In this document: one piece after another, positions 1-4,395 of the stretch
Layout of the letters: each line of letters begins with the position of its first letter
Position numbering within the stretch: the stretch's first letter is position 1
From: Pseudomonadota bacterium
GTDB taxonomy: Bacteria > Pseudomonadota > Gammaproteobacteria > SZUA-229
Direction: 5' to 3'
Length of the DNA stretch: 6,084 nt
Assembly: GCA_030673345.1 (NCBI GenBank)
Contig: DAOVJH010000097.1
Span: forward strand, 1-6,084
Notes under the pieces: generated by a model
The model's input: only the letters and a program-made list of their open reading frames with translations
Database searches by the model: none
What the model was told of the DNA's origin: nothing
Position numbers and translations under genes: made by a program

Positions 1-1
1 T

Positions 2-226
2 AATTTTCAGTCGGATTTTCGAGATCGTACCAGCAGTCTGGAGACCCTGTTATCGAGCACCCAGGGTGTGACCGATACCAGCGTAATCGTTTTTTATGAA
101 AAAGAATTCGAACTGCAATACCAGCGTTTTTTACAAAATTTTGATGTTGCAGCCTCGCTTACCTTCCCTGTTGATGAAGCGCAGTTACGTACCGCATTAC
201 AGGATATATCTCAAAAGATAGGGTAA
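2..226 (+). CDS. 3' end of an unidentified protein, possibly receiver-like C-terminus (partial)
   Basis: The reading frame is open from the left edge to a TAA at 224-226 and encodes the last 74 residues of a protein whose start lies outside the window. The visible part is soluble and has no membrane segment. It has a hydrophobic strand (VIVF, about residues 32-35) and ends with TFPVDEAQLRTALQDI. That tail resembles the K-P-F-x-x-x-x-L end of response-regulator receiver domains, with the usual Lys replaced by Phe. This similarity is weak and is my inference; the phosphorylatable Asp region is not in the window. No terminator hairpin follows the stop. The 92 bp before the next gene is AT-rich, and I found no convincing promoter in it. 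The protein may instead be an unrelated conserved hypothetical. Confidence 0.6.
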   Translation, partial: NFQSDFRDRTSSLETLLSSTQGVTDTSVIVFYEKEFELQYQRFLQNFDVAASLTFPVDEAQLRTALQDISQKIG

Positions 227-318
227 ATTAGCTACAAACCCCTGCAATTAGCGTGTTTCTATTGGTGTTAAAATACTGTAAAAAGCGCATTCAATTTTAA
301 GTATTAAACGGTTTTCCT

Positions 319-1020
319 ATGTCAGGCAACAAAGAACTCGACGATCTTCTTCTAGATAGTTCGTCACCAGAACAGTCCAAAGAAGACATTCAGAAATATC
401 TGGAGAAAAAACAGGCGGCGTATGATGCGCTTGAAGCCAGTGCTGAACCACTTGATCGCGCGCGTCTGCAACTCGATGTAGCGGAAGCGCTGGTCGGAAG
501 CGGACGTGCGGATGAGTCATGGGAAAAGGCGCGAGCTGCGCTCGATACGTTCATCGAACTCGAGCAATGGCAGGATGCGGTAGAGAGCTGTGACGTGTTG
601 TATCAGAGTGCGCAGCCGGCATCTATCGTTGCCCTGGCGCATGGTGTCTGGTTGTCGGTCACTTATCCGGTCGATCCGACTTTGAGCGTTAATATGCTCA
701 GTTATGTCATTGATGAAACACCGGCAAAAGCCGATGGGGCAGCGGTCGCAGCAGTAACTGCGCATTATATTGCTGACGTGCGTGCGGCGGGTGACCAGCA
801 TAAAAGTCTGACATTTCTTACTAAGCAGTTGCTGGCTAATGTGGCCAAAGAGCATTCAGATGTAGTAGACCAGGAAGGCTTGAGTGTGTGGATGCAGCGT
901 CTTGAGCTGCTGGACCCAGACGTGTTTCTGCCGCGTTTATCGATGGTTCTGGGTGCGATAGTGCCGGTCGATGAGTGGTGGTTTGACCGCGATGCCTTGA
1001 GAGATAAAATCCCTCAGTAA
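319..1020 (+). CDS. Hypothetical helical, TPR-like cytoplasmic protein (233 aa)
   Basis: I do not recognise this gene by name. The 233-residue product has an acidic, polar N-terminus (residues 1-30), then amphipathic helical pairs. Residues 46-80 (from RARLQLDVAEALVGSGRADE) and 83-100 have the spacing and small/hydrophobic pattern of tetratricopeptide-like hairpins. A second helical half (about 101-210) follows, and the end is aromatic and charged (EWWFDRDALRDK, 219-230). There is no signal peptide or transmembrane segment, so a cytoplasmic protein-binding or scaffold role is plausible but is only inference. The ATG at 319 is preceded by pyrimidine-rich sequence without a clear Shine-Dalgarno motif. 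No better in-frame start is evident, and the residue pattern is protein-like from the start. The gene converges on the minus-strand gene at 1040-1702 with only 19 bp between the stop codons, too little for a conventional terminator. Confidence 0.8.
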   Translation: MSGNKELDDLLLDSSSPEQSKEDIQKYLEKKQAAYDALEASAEPLDRARLQLDVAEALVGSGRADESWEKARAALDTFIELEQWQDAVESCDVLYQSAQPASIVALAHGVWLSVTYPVDPTLSVNMLSYVIDETPAKADGAAVAAVTAHYIADVRAAGDQHKSLTFLTKQLLANVAKEHSDVVDQEGLSVWMQRLELLDPDVFLPRLSMVLGAIVPVDEWWFDRDALRDKIPQ

Positions 1021-1039
1021 AATGTACGTTTGTTGAATG

Positions 1040-1702
1040 TTACTCAGGTTCTGCATCCAGTGAGAGTTCACTGGTATCGGCTACGGGTGCTTTTTCTGCT
1101 GGTTTTGGGTTCTCTATAAGATCAGAACCGGCTTCAGCCAGGCTGATACCGGCTATATCATCAATTTTCTGCGGCGTGATTTCCTCATGGTGGTCAAGCA
1201 CATCGGTGCCTGCTTCTGCCATGGTGATACCGCTTATATCTTCAATTTTCTGTGCAGGTGGTTCGACAGGGTTCTCGATGACATCGGCGCCTGCTTCGGC
1301 CATGGTGATATTGCTGATATCGTCTATTTTTTGTGCAGGTGTTTCAACTGGATTTTCGATGACGTCTGCACCGACCGGTGCGATAGATATGTTTCCGGTA
1401 TCGGTACTGCTATCACTACCATTGCTTTGTTCAGTTTGAGGTGCAGCTTGCGGGGTGTCTGACTCTGTTTCACAAGGTTCTATCTTGATCGTGAGACCGA
1501 CATTTTCTAAAGCGGCCCGGTACTTTTCAGCTGCCGCTGCATTGATTTTTCCTTTGATGACTTTACGGCCGCCGGCAAAGTAGGGTGCTAACTTGGCCGC
1601 ATCCGTCTTGAACAGTGCTGCCATATTCTGCATCACGGTTTCTTTGTCTTTGCCTGCCTGTATAATGCCGAAAAACACGACATCAAACAATTCATCACTC
1701 AT
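1040..1702 (-). CDS. Hypothetical protein: conserved N-terminal domain plus four 27-residue repeats (220 aa)
   Basis: Residues 1-75 form a compact domain (FDVVFFGIIQAG at 6-17, NMAALFKTD at 26-34, YFAGGRKVIKGKI at 41-53, AEKYRAALENVGL at 58-70). I recognise this pattern as one recurring in gammaproteobacterial hypothetical proteins, often with other modules attached. An acidic Ser/Thr/Gln-rich linker follows (about 76-103). Next come four tandem units of exactly 27 residues (104-211) and a truncated fifth (212-220). Each unit opens with a hydrophobic motif such as ITMAEAGADVIENP. There is no signal peptide or membrane segment. A good Shine-Dalgarno AGGA (1710-1713, minus strand) lies 7 nt before the ATG, which supports this start. 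The hairpin at 1752-1773 is in its upstream region, and the gene at 1807-2085 lies upstream on the same strand. The biochemical role is unknown; short linear repeats suggest repeated binding of a partner, which is inference. Confidence 0.85.
   Translation of the reverse strand: MSDELFDVVFFGIIQAGKDKETVMQNMAALFKTDAAKLAPYFAGGRKVIKGKINAAAAEKYRAALENVGLTIKIEPCETESDTPQAAPQTEQSNGSDSSTDTGNISIAPVGADVIENPVETPAQKIDDISNITMAEAGADVIENPVEPPAQKIEDISGITMAEAGTDVLDHHEEITPQKIDDIAGISLAEAGSDLIENPKPAEKAPVADTSELSLDAEPE
1070..1393 (-). repeat. Tandem repeat, 4 x 81 bp, coding for 27-residue units
   Basis: Four in-frame units occupy residues 104-130, 131-157, 158-184 and 185-211 of the minus-strand protein, with a nine-residue remnant after them. 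The anchor positions recur exactly every 27 residues: N104/N131/G158/G185/E212, followed by I/L-S/T-I/M/L. Within units the pattern is I-[ST]-[IML]-A-x-x-G-[AST]-D-[VL]-[IL], then about six residues, then PAQKI[DE]DI or a variant. The middle units are most alike, and the last degenerates toward the C-terminus. The period is a multiple of three, so copy number can change without a frameshift. The similarity is stronger in protein than in DNA, suggesting old duplication under selection. Confidence 0.85.
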
Positions 1703-1751
1703 GGTGTCATCCTGCTCTTTTAATACATAAGAGTGTAGACGAAAAGGCTTT

Positions 1752-1773
1752 CATGTTCCTGTTTTGGAACATG
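1752..1773. repeat. Perfect 8-bp inverted repeat (hairpin or operator) upstream of the repeat-protein gene
   Basis: CATGTTCC (1752-1759) and GGAACATG (1766-1773) are exact reverse complements separated by a 6-nt T-rich loop. Overlapping the right arm is a perfect 10-bp palindrome, GAACATGTTC (1767-1776), so CATGTTC occurs directly at 1752 and again at 1770. The element lies 50-71 bp upstream of the minus-strand start at 1702 and downstream of the stop at 1807. It could be an operator for the 1040-1702 gene or an mRNA hairpin between the two genes. It is a poor intrinsic terminator, because no T-run directly follows the stem on either strand. It differs from the Bacillus-type LexA box (GAAC-N4-GTTC), having only two bases between the half-sites. 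Confidence 0.5.
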
Positions 1774-1806
1774 TTCTCAATGTTTATATCCCTGTCTGGA
1801 AACGAT

Positions 1807-2085
1807 TTATTCTTTATCTTCCGGTTTTTGAAACTGAACGACATGCGAGGTTTTGGGTTCATCAGCATATCTTGGGCGTTTATCCATGTTACCGCCGGCA
1901 TCTTCAATAATCTCTTTTTCACGGGAGGTGATGAGCTGGAAGGCGAGTTTTAGATTATCGACTGTCTGGGGTTTTAATGCGTTTGGCCGGCCCGGTTTCG
2001 GTGTTGTGTCACGTACGACATCGGATAATACCTGGCGTAAGGTGGTCAGTATCTGGTGTTCTTTTGAATGAAAATTTGTACTCAT
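1807..2085 (-). CDS. Small hypothetical polar helical protein (92 aa)
   Basis: I cannot name this 92-residue protein. Residues 5-26 (from FHSKEHQILTTLRQVLSDVV) and 38-63 (from LKPQTVDNLKLAFQLITSRE) look like two amphipathic helices separated by a Pro/Gly-rich turn (TTPKPGRP, 27-34). The tail is basic and extended, ending in a short hydrophobic patch (HVVQF, 81-85) and a charged terminus. There is no signal peptide, membrane segment or metal-binding motif, so it is probably cytoplasmic. The sequence is coherent, and no other frame here is more protein-like. No Shine-Dalgarno motif is visible before the ATG, and there is no earlier alternative Met, so translation may be leaderless or weak. It lies 104 bp upstream of the 1040-1702 gene on the same strand and is divergent from the operon starting at 2250. 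Confidence 0.7.
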   Translation of the reverse strand: MSTNFHSKEHQILTTLRQVLSDVVRDTTPKPGRPNALKPQTVDNLKLAFQLITSREKEIIEDAGGNMDKRPRYADEPKTSHVVQFQKPEDKE

Positions 2086-2112
2086 AATGTGATGTATTCG
2101 TGTTTGTGGGCA

Positions 2113-2129
2113 ATCGGTATAATATCGGT
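2113..2129 (+). promoter_or_regulatory. Candidate -10 element flanked by a direct repeat, upstream of the three-gene operon
   Basis: TATAAT (2118-2123) is an exact -10 consensus within the divergent intergenic region. It is flanked and overlapped by two ATCGGT copies (2113-2118 and 2124-2129), spaced 11 bp apart, about one helical turn. I find no convincing -35 hexamer 16-18 bp upstream. If used, the promoter would need an activator, or the hexamer may be fortuitous. It would give a leader of about 120 nt before the gene at 2250. Confidence 0.35.
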
Positions 2130-2151
2130 CACTATTTAATGTGTTCCGTTG

Positions 2152-2184
2152 GTCATTCTGTGATTAAGCGGGACAGAATATGAC
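2152..2184 (+). other. Stem-loop in the 5' leader of the three-gene operon
   Basis: ATTCTGT (2155-2161) pairs perfectly with ACAGAAT (2173-2179) around an 11-nt loop. After a two-base bulge (2180-2181), GTC (2152-2154) pairs with GAC (2182-2184). The structure lies between the candidate -10 element and the Shine-Dalgarno of the gene at 2250, and no T-tract follows it. It may be a leader structure or a protein-binding dyad; no known riboswitch class is recognisable. Confidence 0.4.
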
Positions 2185-2249
2185 AAGTTTAACAAATCTG
2201 CCGATAAGAGTGGGCGAGTAGATTGAGACAGGATTAAAGAGGTAGCACT

Positions 2250-2492
2250 ATGCCGTATTATGTATTTAAGATGTCATCCCCGGAGGGTATGGAGCTGGTG
2301 AAAAACCTGGAATTGATCAGCGAGTATGAATCGTTTCGTGAAGCCAAAAATTTTGCCAAAGAGCAGCGTGGAAAGCTTGATGGTGGTGAAAACAGCATCA
2401 TCAAAGTGATGTTTGCAGAGAATCAGCTGCTCGCTGAAGAGCAGCTACTGGCCTATCGTGAGAAGCCGGTGGTGATGGAACATGAAAAATAA
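2250..2492 (+). CDS. Small conserved-looking hypothetical protein, first gene of a three-gene operon (80 aa)
   Basis: The product is 80 residues, soluble and highly charged. It starts MPYYVFKM, a beta-strand-like segment, continues through LELISEYESFREAKNFAKEQR (about 20-40), and ends in a Glu-rich helix with REKPVVMEHEK (70-80). I recall similar small proteins in gammaproteobacteria, but no function is known to me. The start is well supported: an AAGAGG Shine-Dalgarno (2237-2242) lies 7 nt before the ATG, the best ribosome-binding site in the window. The next gene starts 5 nt after the stop, implying one transcript and possibly coupled translation. There is no signal peptide, Cys cluster or catalytic motif. 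A regulatory or adaptor role is conceivable but unsupported. Confidence 0.8.
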   Translation: MPYYVFKMSSPEGMELVKNLELISEYESFREAKNFAKEQRGKLDGGENSIIKVMFAENQLLAEEQLLAYREKPVVMEHEK

Positions 2493-2497
2493 TCGCG

Positions 2498-2959
2498 ATG
2501 GAAGAGGGCGAATATAAATCAACCTATAATGCGTTGACCGCTGTTCGCTGTGTTTTTGAGAAAGCCTTAACGAACAAACACGCAAAATGCCGTTTATCAA
2601 AGCATTTTTGTCTGGCAGATCGAGAAGGTTACGCTTGCGAGAGTGTTGAATCGTCTGACAAGTGCGGCGAATTGTTGGTTAAATTACGCGAAAATTCAAC
2701 ATTTGTTCTTAAGTTGCACGAGATAAACGGTCCTCTGCCGCATAATATGGAAATTCGTGTACAGGTTGGCGGATTGATGGGCCTGGCAAAACTGGTGGAT
2801 GTTTGCGCTGATAACCAGGTTGAAACCATCGTGCTTGATGACATAAGCAAAATCATCAGTGAGGCGCAACACAAGTATGGTGCATTAGATGAATTACCAT
2901 ACAGCAAAATTATTCAGTCGGTTGTGCAGTTTCAGTGCAGGCGGCGCAGGCAACGTTAA
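2498..2959 (+). CDS. Cysteine-rich hypothetical protein, second gene of the operon (153 aa)
   Basis: I do not recognise a named family. The N-terminal third carries five cysteines: C18, C31, C38, C47 and C56. Four of them give the spacing C-x12-C-x15-C-x8-C (C18, C31, C47, C56), which could ligate zinc or an iron-sulfur cluster; that is inference. A segment around RENSTFVLKL (64-73) and LPHNMEIRVQVGGLMGL (80-96) follows, then an Asp/Glu-rich part with C103. The terminus is very basic (CRRRRQR, 147-153). There is no secretion signal, so the cysteines are probably reduced in the cytoplasm. The ATG is 5 nt after the previous stop and has no strong Shine-Dalgarno of its own, consistent with translational coupling. 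An in-frame TTG at 2534 is a less likely start. The next gene begins 11 nt downstream. Confidence 0.78.
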   Translation: MEEGEYKSTYNALTAVRCVFEKALTNKHAKCRLSKHFCLADREGYACESVESSDKCGELLVKLRENSTFVLKLHEINGPLPHNMEIRVQVGGLMGLAKLVDVCADNQVETIVLDDISKIISEAQHKYGALDELPYSKIIQSVVQFQCRRRRQR

Positions 2960-2970
2960 CCGGGGTAAAC

Positions 2971-3306
2971 ATGTTAAGTAACAACAAAATTGTGCGTGCA
3001 CATTCGACAGATGAATATGTCGAAATGATCAAACAGGCCATTGATGAGACCTTTGATCTGCGTCAGGCGATCGAATATGATGAAGACTTCATGTCTGAAG
3101 CGCGTCCGCTGGTCGATCAGTTAGAGGCGGATTTAAAAGCGTTATTTGAATCGATGAAGGATGGCAGCTATCAGTTTGCTACCGGTGATTTTCCCTTCAT
3201 TGCCGAGATGAAAAAATACCATGAGGAGATGGTGCCATTTAGATACCTGCTAAAACGCATCAATGAAACGCATAACAAGGGACTTGAGTTAAAAGATACT
3301 GATTAG
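2971..3306 (+). CDS. Small acidic helical hypothetical protein, third gene of the operon (111 aa)
   Basis: The 111-residue product is rich in Glu, Asp, Lys and Met and is predicted by eye to be almost all helix: DEYVEMIKQAIDETFDLRQA (14-33), PLVDQLEADLKALFESMKDG (46-65) and FIAEMKKYHEEMVPFRYLLK (76-95). A conserved-looking end follows (RINETHNKGLEL). It could form a helical bundle or dimer, but I cannot assign a function. I chose the ATG at 2971, not the in-frame ATG at 2935. The later start follows a GGGGT ribosome-binding site (2962-2966) and does not overlap the previous gene, and the extra 12 residues from 2935 are low in protein character. It is the last gene of the operon, followed by the AT-rich region at 3307-3560. 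Confidence 0.8.
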   Translation: MLSNNKIVRAHSTDEYVEMIKQAIDETFDLRQAIEYDEDFMSEARPLVDQLEADLKALFESMKDGSYQFATGDFPFIAEMKKYHEEMVPFRYLLKRINETHNKGLELKDTD

Positions 3307-3341
3307 ACCTGACGGGTTACGCACAGTTTGTCCATTTGTCC

Positions 3342-3350
3342 TGTGGATAA
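3342..3350 (-). promoter_or_regulatory. DnaA box, perfect (TTATCCACA)
   Basis: The minus strand reads TTATCCACA, identical to E. coli oriC boxes R1 and R4 and matching the TTATNCACA consensus. It is followed 12 bp on, start to start, by a second near-match in the same orientation. Confidence 0.65.
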
Positions 3351-3353
3351 CTT

Positions 3354-3362
3354 TGTGGATTA
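3354..3362 (-). promoter_or_regulatory. DnaA box-like site, one mismatch (TAATCCACA)
   Basis: The minus strand reads TAATCCACA, one base from the consensus. It lies 12 bp from the perfect box at 3342-3350 in the same orientation, roughly one helical turn away, which favours cooperative binding. The inverted-repeat arm at 3360-3374 overlaps its end. Confidence 0.5.
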
Positions 3363-3486
3363 AAGTTTGCTTAACCGCTGATTTTTATTTGTGTTTGCGA
3401 GTTGTTAAAGTGCTGTAAAAATTATGGTTTTTCGATTTATATAGTTATTTCAATAAGTTATCGCGCATATTTTAAGTAAACTTTAA
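3360..3486. repeat. 15-bp inverted repeat with one mismatch
   Basis: The arm at 3360-3374 (TTAAAGTTTGCTTAA) is the reverse complement of 3472-3486 (TTAAGTAAACTTTAA) except for one base, with 97 bp between the arms. A third partial copy, TTAAAGT at 3405-3411, lies between them. As part of a longer match, TTGTTAAAGT (3402-3411) is a perfect 10-bp inverted repeat with 3480-3489. The arms are too far apart for a simple terminator and look more like binding sites or iteron-type elements. Confidence 0.55.
3448..3460 (+). promoter_or_regulatory. IHF-like site with one mismatch
   Basis: TTTCAATAAGTTA matches the IHF consensus WATCAANNNNTTR at all but the second position. It lies near the centre of the AT-rich region between the left and right DnaA boxes, where an architectural bend would be placed in an origin. 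The consensus is loose, and one-mismatch hits are common in AT-rich DNA. Confidence 0.3.
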
Positions 3487-3503
3487 CAAGTGTAATGATA
3501 ACT
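3456..3503. repeat. 7-bp inverted repeat nested in the AT-rich region
   Basis: AGTTATC (3456-3462) and GATAACT (3497-3503) are exact reverse complements, 34 bp apart. They enclose the imperfect TTAAGT/ACTTTAA symmetry at 3472-3486. Alone this could be chance; together with the other repeats it adds to the structured character of the region. Confidence 0.35.
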
Positions 3504-3539
3504 CTCTGTTTAATTCTCTAGTTACTATATCTTGTGTCT

Positions 3540-3548
3540 TGTGTATAA
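3540..3548 (-). promoter_or_regulatory. DnaA box, perfect (TTATACACA)
   Basis: The minus strand reads TTATACACA, matching the TTATNCACA consensus and identical to E. coli oriC R2. It is in the same orientation as the pair at 3342-3362 and bounds the AT-rich segment on the right, 12 bp before the stop codon of the hydrolase gene. Confidence 0.6.
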
Positions 3549-3560
3549 CTAAGGCACAAG

Positions 3561-4283
3561 TTATTTGACCGCGTTACAGGCTTCCTCTTTACTGACAGCG
3601 TCATAAGGGGTGTCACGAACTTTATCGTGTACATGCATCCTGTATTTTACGAAATCACCGGCCTCGTCAAAATGTAAAAAAGGGTTGCCCTGGCATTGTG
3701 TCTGCCAGTTTGAAGTGGGTGACTGTGGCGCATAATTATGGCCCGGGTGAATAACCGTTGAGCCTGGCAGCTCGGTTTTCATCTTCTTCAGGGTTTGAAA
3801 CATCTCTTCAGGGTCACCGCCCGCCAGGTCGCAGCGGCCGCAGCCGAAAACAAATAAGGTATCGCCTGCGATCAGGTCATCACCAACCTGGTAACAGGCA
3901 GAGCCCGGTGTGTGACCGGGGGTGTGCAGTACATTGATCAGGCTGTCGCCAATCTTTATCTGATCGGCACCATGATGCAGTACTGGCTTGCTTAGACTTG
4001 CCCCCCAGAATGCCGCTTCCGGCTTTAACAGGTGCACTTTTGCATCACTGTGTTCGAGGGTCTGCTGTAAACCGTTTATGTGGTCATGATGGCTATGTGT
4101 CAGTAGTATATCGGTGATTTTGATGCCTTTTGAGTCCGCAAGATCGAGCACTTCATTCACTTCCCATGCGGGGTCTACGATGGCGGCGGTGTCACTTGCA
4201 TGATCATGGATCAGGTAAACAAAATTTTCCATCGGACCCAGTTCCATACTGTGGATACTGTAGTTTTTCTTACTTTGTGGCAC
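3561..4283 (-). CDS. MBL-fold hydrolase, glyoxalase II / persulfide dioxygenase-like (240 aa)
   Basis: This is a metallo-beta-lactamase-fold metalloenzyme, cytoplasmic (no signal peptide). The HxHxDH signature is THSHHDH with H63, H65, D67 and H68. The further expected metal ligands are H124 (TPGHTPGS), the bridging D141 (AGDTLF) and H182 (HPGHNY). The N-terminal strand NFVYLIHDHAS and IVDPAW (35-40) also fit, as does FGCGRCDLAGGDPEEM (146-161), typical of the glyoxalase II/ETHE1 branch. Length matches both glyoxalase II (about 250 aa) and persulfide dioxygenases. Likely reactions are therefore hydrolysis of a thioester such as S-lactoylglutathione, or oxidation of glutathione persulfide; the sequence alone does not let me choose. 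The start is GTG at 4281-4283, with a G-rich stretch just upstream. The ATG at residue 13 is a less likely alternative, because family conservation seems to begin before it. The gene is divergent from the GGDEF gene, 112 bp apart. Confidence 0.88.
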   Translation of the reverse strand: MPQSKKNYSIHSMELGPMENFVYLIHDHASDTAAIVDPAWEVNEVLDLADSKGIKITDILLTHSHHDHINGLQQTLEHSDAKVHLLKPEAAFWGASLSKPVLHHGADQIKIGDSLINVLHTPGHTPGSACYQVGDDLIAGDTLFVFGCGRCDLAGGDPEEMFQTLKKMKTELPGSTVIHPGHNYAPQSPTSNWQTQCQGNPFLHFDEAGDFVKYRMHVHDKVRDTPYDAVSKEEACNAVK

Positions 4284-4310
4284 TTTTTGCCCCGCTTATT
4301 AGATTTGATT

Positions 4311-4340
4311 TTGAATCAGGTATGAAAACATGGTTATAAT
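4311..4340 (+). promoter_or_regulatory. Sigma70-type promoter for the cNMP-GGDEF gene
   Basis: TTGAAT (4311-4316) and a perfect TATAAT (4335-4340) are separated by 18 bp, giving transcription from about 4347 and a leader of about 50 nt before the ATG at 4396. A small dyad, TGATT-TTG-AATCA (4306-4318), overlaps the -35 hexamer and could be an operator. The promoter lies in the divergent gap with the hydrolase gene; I see no equally good promoter for the minus strand. Confidence 0.55.
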
Positions 4341-4395
4341 CACGCATACATAATTAAGAGTATACCTTTTCGAGTGAGTGTGGGTGTAGTAGAAG

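Larger units (their letters stand above)
3307..3560. other. AT-rich convergent intergenic region with DnaA boxes and inverted repeats (origin-like)
   Basis: This 254-bp gap lies between the 3' ends of two convergent genes, so no promoter is required here. Counted over 3361-3540 it has 49 G+C in 180 bases (27%), far lower than the flanking genes. It contains DnaA boxes at both ends, an IHF-like site in the middle and nested inverted repeats, listed separately. A weak resemblance to the E. coli oriC 13-mer is seen at 3380-3392. It has no GATC site, unlike Dam/SeqA-controlled enterobacterial oriC, and the neighbours are not dnaA, dnaN, mnmG, parA or rep. It could be an origin, a DnaA-titrating or -reactivating site, or a remnant of a replicon. 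I see no good ORF and no terminator in it. Confidence 0.5.

Noticed and set aside
227..318. TAAAAT (269-274) as a -10 element for the gene at 319
   Set aside because: No -35 element at a suitable distance; AT-rich intergenic DNA gives such hexamers by chance.
1070..1393. Regular repeats that could suggest a CRISPR array
   Set aside because: The period is 81 bp with no distinct spacers, and it is continuous coding sequence with protein-level conservation.
1176..1462. Two plus-strand open frames with internal repeats, apparently encoding hydrophobic or Cys-rich peptides
   Set aside because: They are antisense shadows of the 27-residue repeats of the minus-strand gene 1040-1702, which has a good ribosome-binding site and coherent domain structure.
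1752..1773. Intrinsic terminator
   Set aside because: The stem is not followed directly by a T-run on either strand, so it is listed as an inverted repeat instead.
1707..1953. Small open frames on both strands across the gap and the 3' part of the 1807-2085 gene
   Set aside because: They lack ribosome-binding sites, are low in protein character, and overlap the better-supported minus-strand gene in other frames.
2935..2970. Earlier ATG for the third operon gene
   Set aside because: It would overlap the previous gene, has no ribosome-binding site, and adds 12 residues unlike the rest; the ATG at 2971 follows a GGGGT motif.
4249..4257. Another TGTGGAT-type DnaA box-like sequence
   Set aside because: It has one mismatch and lies within the coding sequence of the hydrolase, away from the AT-rich cluster; likely chance.
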